Source of the DNA: an uncultured Sphingomonas sp.
Lineage (GTDB): Bacteria > Pseudomonadota > Alphaproteobacteria > Sphingomonadales > Sphingomonadaceae
Direction: 5' to 3'
Assembly (NCBI GenBank): GCA_913777325.1
Contig: CAJYSA010000047.1
Span: forward strand, 1-64,000
Length of the DNA stretch: 64,000 nt
Shown: positions 61,946-64,000 of the stretch, in pieces
Layout: every line of letters starts with the position of its first letter
Position numbering within the stretch: position 1 is the stretch's first letter
Made by a program: the position numbers and the translations under genes
Notes under the pieces: model-generated
Seen by the model: only the letters and a program-made list of their open reading frames with translations
Told to the model about the DNA's origin: nothing
The model's database searches: none

Positions 61946-64000
61946 CAGAGCCATCCTTCTGTCTGTTCGACGTAGCTTTCCCGCACGGGGGGCGGCGGGG
62001 GCGACGGCTGCGGCGCGGGAGCCGGCGGGGTTTGTGTCAGGTCAGGCGCGAACAAGTCCCGAAGGCCATCCTCGCGCGGTGCGTAGCGGTCGGCGCGGAG
62101 CGCCGCCCAATCCATCTCGGTCAGCGTGTCGAGCATCAGCTTTTCAGCCGCCGCTTCATTGTAGACCCGGCAGTCTAGGTAGTGGTTCTGCCGGCCGGGC
62201 ATCACCATCCACCGGCGGTCCGGGAAGCCGTTGACCATCCGGACTTCGATCGTCTCGGCGGTCGCCTGCTCGAACCAGTCGGGCGGCGTGTCACGCGACA
62301 AGTGCACCCGGCCGACCGGGGTCACCTCCGCCGTGCCGCCTTCCTCGGCAGCGTTGAACGCCTGCATCGTCGAGCGCAGGTAGCCGTACCAACTCAGCTT
62401 GACGTTGCTGACGCCGACGATGTGCGCCTTGTCCTCGGCCTTCGATCCGGCGCGACCGGCGCGCCGGCCCTGCTGCTCGTAGCCGATCGCCTCGCCGCGC
62501 CCGAGGATCGGGCGACCCCAGCCGGCACGACCGAATACCGCCAGGCGCCGGGGGCGCTTGGCGCAATAGGCCTGCGCGGCCGGCGTGTGGTAGCCGGCGT
62601 CGATACACTCCCAGTCGATCGGCAGCACCTTCCCGCCGGGAAACGCAGTGCCGCGTTGCGAATATTCGTCGAGCGACCTCCACGCCCCCTCTCCGGGCAC
62701 GTCGGTCGCGCCGGGCAGGAAACGGGCATCAAGCTGCCACGTCTCTTTACGGGGGCCGTGGCCGACCTTTTCGACGTAGATACCGTCACCCTGCACATCG
62801 CCGCCCAGCGTCACCACCAGCGGGCCGACGGGCATTTGTCCGATGCCCCAATGTTGTTCGCGCAGCTTCATCAGCTGCTCGTAATCGGGCGTGTCGGTCG
62901 CGACCTTGAAGGCGATGCCGCGCTTCAGGTTGGTCCACGTTTTCAGCTTCGATACATCGCCCTGCGCGTCGCGAAAGCCGACCGCCATCTCGCCCCACGA
63001 CTGGAACGTCGAGATTTCACCGGCGAGGTGGAAGCCCCGCTTGCGACTGGGCTGCATCCGGGCGCGGAATGCCTGAAAGGCTTCCTCGGTCAGAACACGC
63101 GGCACCGGCTTGTCGTCGATCCGGTCGGACAGCCACCCGTCCGGCCGCTTCATCTCCGGCTTGCGCCAGTGATCGATCTGCGCGCCGCAGCACGGTGCAA
63201 CCACATGCGCATGCTCGTGATCGCCATCGGCCCACTGCACGTCGCCCCATTCGATCAGGAAGCGGTCCGTGCATTCGGGGCAGCGCAGGTAGTAGCGGCG
63301 CCGGTCGCTCTTTTCGTACGCCGCCGCAATCTTGCTCGACCCCTCGATCGTGGGGGTGGAAATCTTGAGCCGTTTGGACAGACCGCGCGACCGCCATACC
63401 TTCAGGCGTTCGTCGATCATGCCTTCCGGACTGCCCTGCCCGTCGAGATCGGACGGGAACTGGTCGAGATCGTCTTCGACCGCGTATCGAACCGTGCGCT
63501 GCCGAAGCCCCGCCGCCGAGTTCGCACCTGCCAGCAAGATGTAGCCGCTCGACCGGCTAAACAGCACCTTCTTCGACGTCGAGCCGTCGCCGTTGGCCAG
63601 TCCCTGCGCGCGGATCGTGCCGCGACGCTCGGGATCCAGCTTTGGCGTGGCCTCAACCATTGGCCAGAACTTTTCCGCCGCCCAGTCGAGCGCGGCCTGA
63701 AAAGTCGCCTGGACGAACAGTACCGGCCCCGGCGCAAGGTCGCTGATGAAGCCCAGCCAGTTTTCCGCCGACGCGGAGCCACCCGACTGGGCGCACTTGA
63801 TGACCGAAATCTCCTCGCACGGATCGTGCGGCGAGAGCGCGTCCATGATCTCGACCAGTTCCGGCGCCGTGTCGTGGCTCCAGTCGCCGGGGATCGGCGC
63901 GTCTTCCGGGAACTTGCGGAAGCTCGCCGCCCACTCCGACACGGTCATGCGGGGCGGCGGTCGCAACGCATCTGCCAGTGCCTTGTTGAGGCGCCGGACG
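61945..64000 (-). CDS. Terminase large subunit, GpA family (5' end at window edge)
   Basis: About 685 residues are visible, and the frame stays open to position 64000, so the start may be outside; TTG at 63966 and ATG at 63949 are internal candidates. RPPPRMTVSEWAASFRKFP is the usual GpA opening. The Walker A is the deviant lambda type (VIKCAQSGGSASAENW, Lys first). Later motifs include YAVEDDLDQFP, a CPEC/CC zinc segment and the nuclease-region GDVQGDGIYVEKVGHG. The C-terminus is Pro-rich. It packages DNA into proheads. Confidence 0.92.
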   Translation of the reverse strand, partial: VRRLNKALADALRPPPRMTVSEWAASFRKFPEDAPIPGDWSHDTAPELVEIMDALSPHDPCEEISVIKCAQSGGSASAENWLGFISDLAPGPVLFVQATFQAALDWAAEKFWPMVEATPKLDPERRGTIRAQGLANGDGSTSKKVLFSRSSGYILLAGANSAAGLRQRTVRYAVEDDLDQFPSDLDGQGSPEGMIDERLKVWRSRGLSKRLKISTPTIEGSSKIAAAYEKSDRRRYYLRCPECTDRFLIEWGDVQWADGDHEHAHVVAPCCGAQIDHWRKPEMKRPDGWLSDRIDDKPVPRVLTEEAFQAFRARMQPSRKRGFHLAGEISTFQSWGEMAVGFRDAQGDVSKLKTWTNLKRGIAFKVATDTPDYEQLMKLREQHWGIGQMPVGPLVVTLGGDVQGDGIYVEKVGHGPRKETWQLDARFLPGATDVPGEGAWRSLDEYSQRGTAFPGGKVLPIDWECIDAGYHTPAAQAYCAKRPRRLAVFGRAGWGRPILGRGEAIGYEQQGRRAGRAGSKAEDKAHIVGVSNVKLSWYGYLRSTMQAFNAAEEGGTAEVTPVGRVHLSRDTPPDWFEQATAETIEVRMVNGFPDRRWMVMPGRQNHYLDCRVYNEAAAEKLMLDTLTEMDWAALRADRYAPREDGLRDLFAPDLTQTPPAPAPQPSPPPPPVRESYVEQTEGWL

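Larger units (their letters stand above)
36404..64000. mobile_element. Lambda-like prophage with defence cargo, left end at tRNA-Cys, right end beyond window
   Basis: From the broken tRNA-Cys onward the content changes to a cargo zone (36650-40760) and then a continuous minus-strand siphophage late module from terminase (right edge) through capsid, tail and lysis to a fibre-like protein. Gene order and the G/G-T frameshift are lambda-like. No integrase, repressor or replication genes are inside the window, so the other attachment site and the early region must lie to the right. Intactness is suggested by full-length structural genes without interruptions. Confidence 0.88.

Noticed and set aside
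1..64000. CRISPR array or insertion sequence
   Set aside because: No regularly spaced direct repeats and no transposase-like frame were seen; the repeats present are palindromic singletons.

Overview
The window looks like a chromosome segment of a GC-rich sphingomonad-type alphaproteobacterium. It carries a complete gspC-to-gspN type II secretion operon, a very long TonB-dependent receptor paired with a beta-helix lipoprotein, a PopZ/DUF2497 polar organiser, a LOV-domain hybrid histidine kinase and serine/metallo-peptidases of families common in that group. Most genes have overlapping ATGA start/stop junctions.

Layout. 1-556: leucine/glutamate-type dehydrogenase cut by the left edge, then tRNA-His. 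774-11938 (minus strand): twelve gsp genes in the order C-D-E-F-G-H-I-J-K-L-M-N. 12056-17293: a prolyl-4-hydroxylase-like oxygenase, then the receptor/lipoprotein pair preceded by Pho-box-like repeats. 17503-24746: a palindromic repeat, tRNA-Val, HU, an M28 peptidase, agmatine deiminase, an S10 carboxypeptidase and two tandem DUF1176 proteins. 24821-36262: 3-hydroxyacyl-CoA dehydrogenase, the LOV kinase, a second palindromic repeat, valS (carrying an in-frame palindromic insertion and a stretch of atypical codons), a hemerythrin protein, an S9 peptidase, PopZ, a TolC-type channel and a protein-L-isoaspartate methyltransferase.

36404-64000 is a lambda-like prophage that runs off the right edge. 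Its left boundary is the 5' half of a tRNA-Cys gene, broken just after the anticodon loop. Directly inside is an AT-richer cargo zone: a two-gene Pycsar-like antiphage operon (nucleotidyl cyclase plus transmembrane effector, ATGA-coupled), an uncharacterised membrane/coiled-coil protein, a possibly HEPN-like protein and a RelE-type toxin with an XRE antitoxin. The rest is a minus-strand late module: terminase, gpW-like joiner, portal, a protease-capsid fusion, head-completion genes, tail tube, a G/G-T chaperone pair with the lambda slippery heptamer, tape measure, tail tip, lysis cassette with overlapping spanins, and a fibre-like protein that begins with a signal peptide. The integrase and early genes are not in the window.

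The observations that most deserve a second look are the Pycsar operon at the broken tRNA-Cys junction with its uncharacterised neighbours, and the palindromic element translated inside valS.
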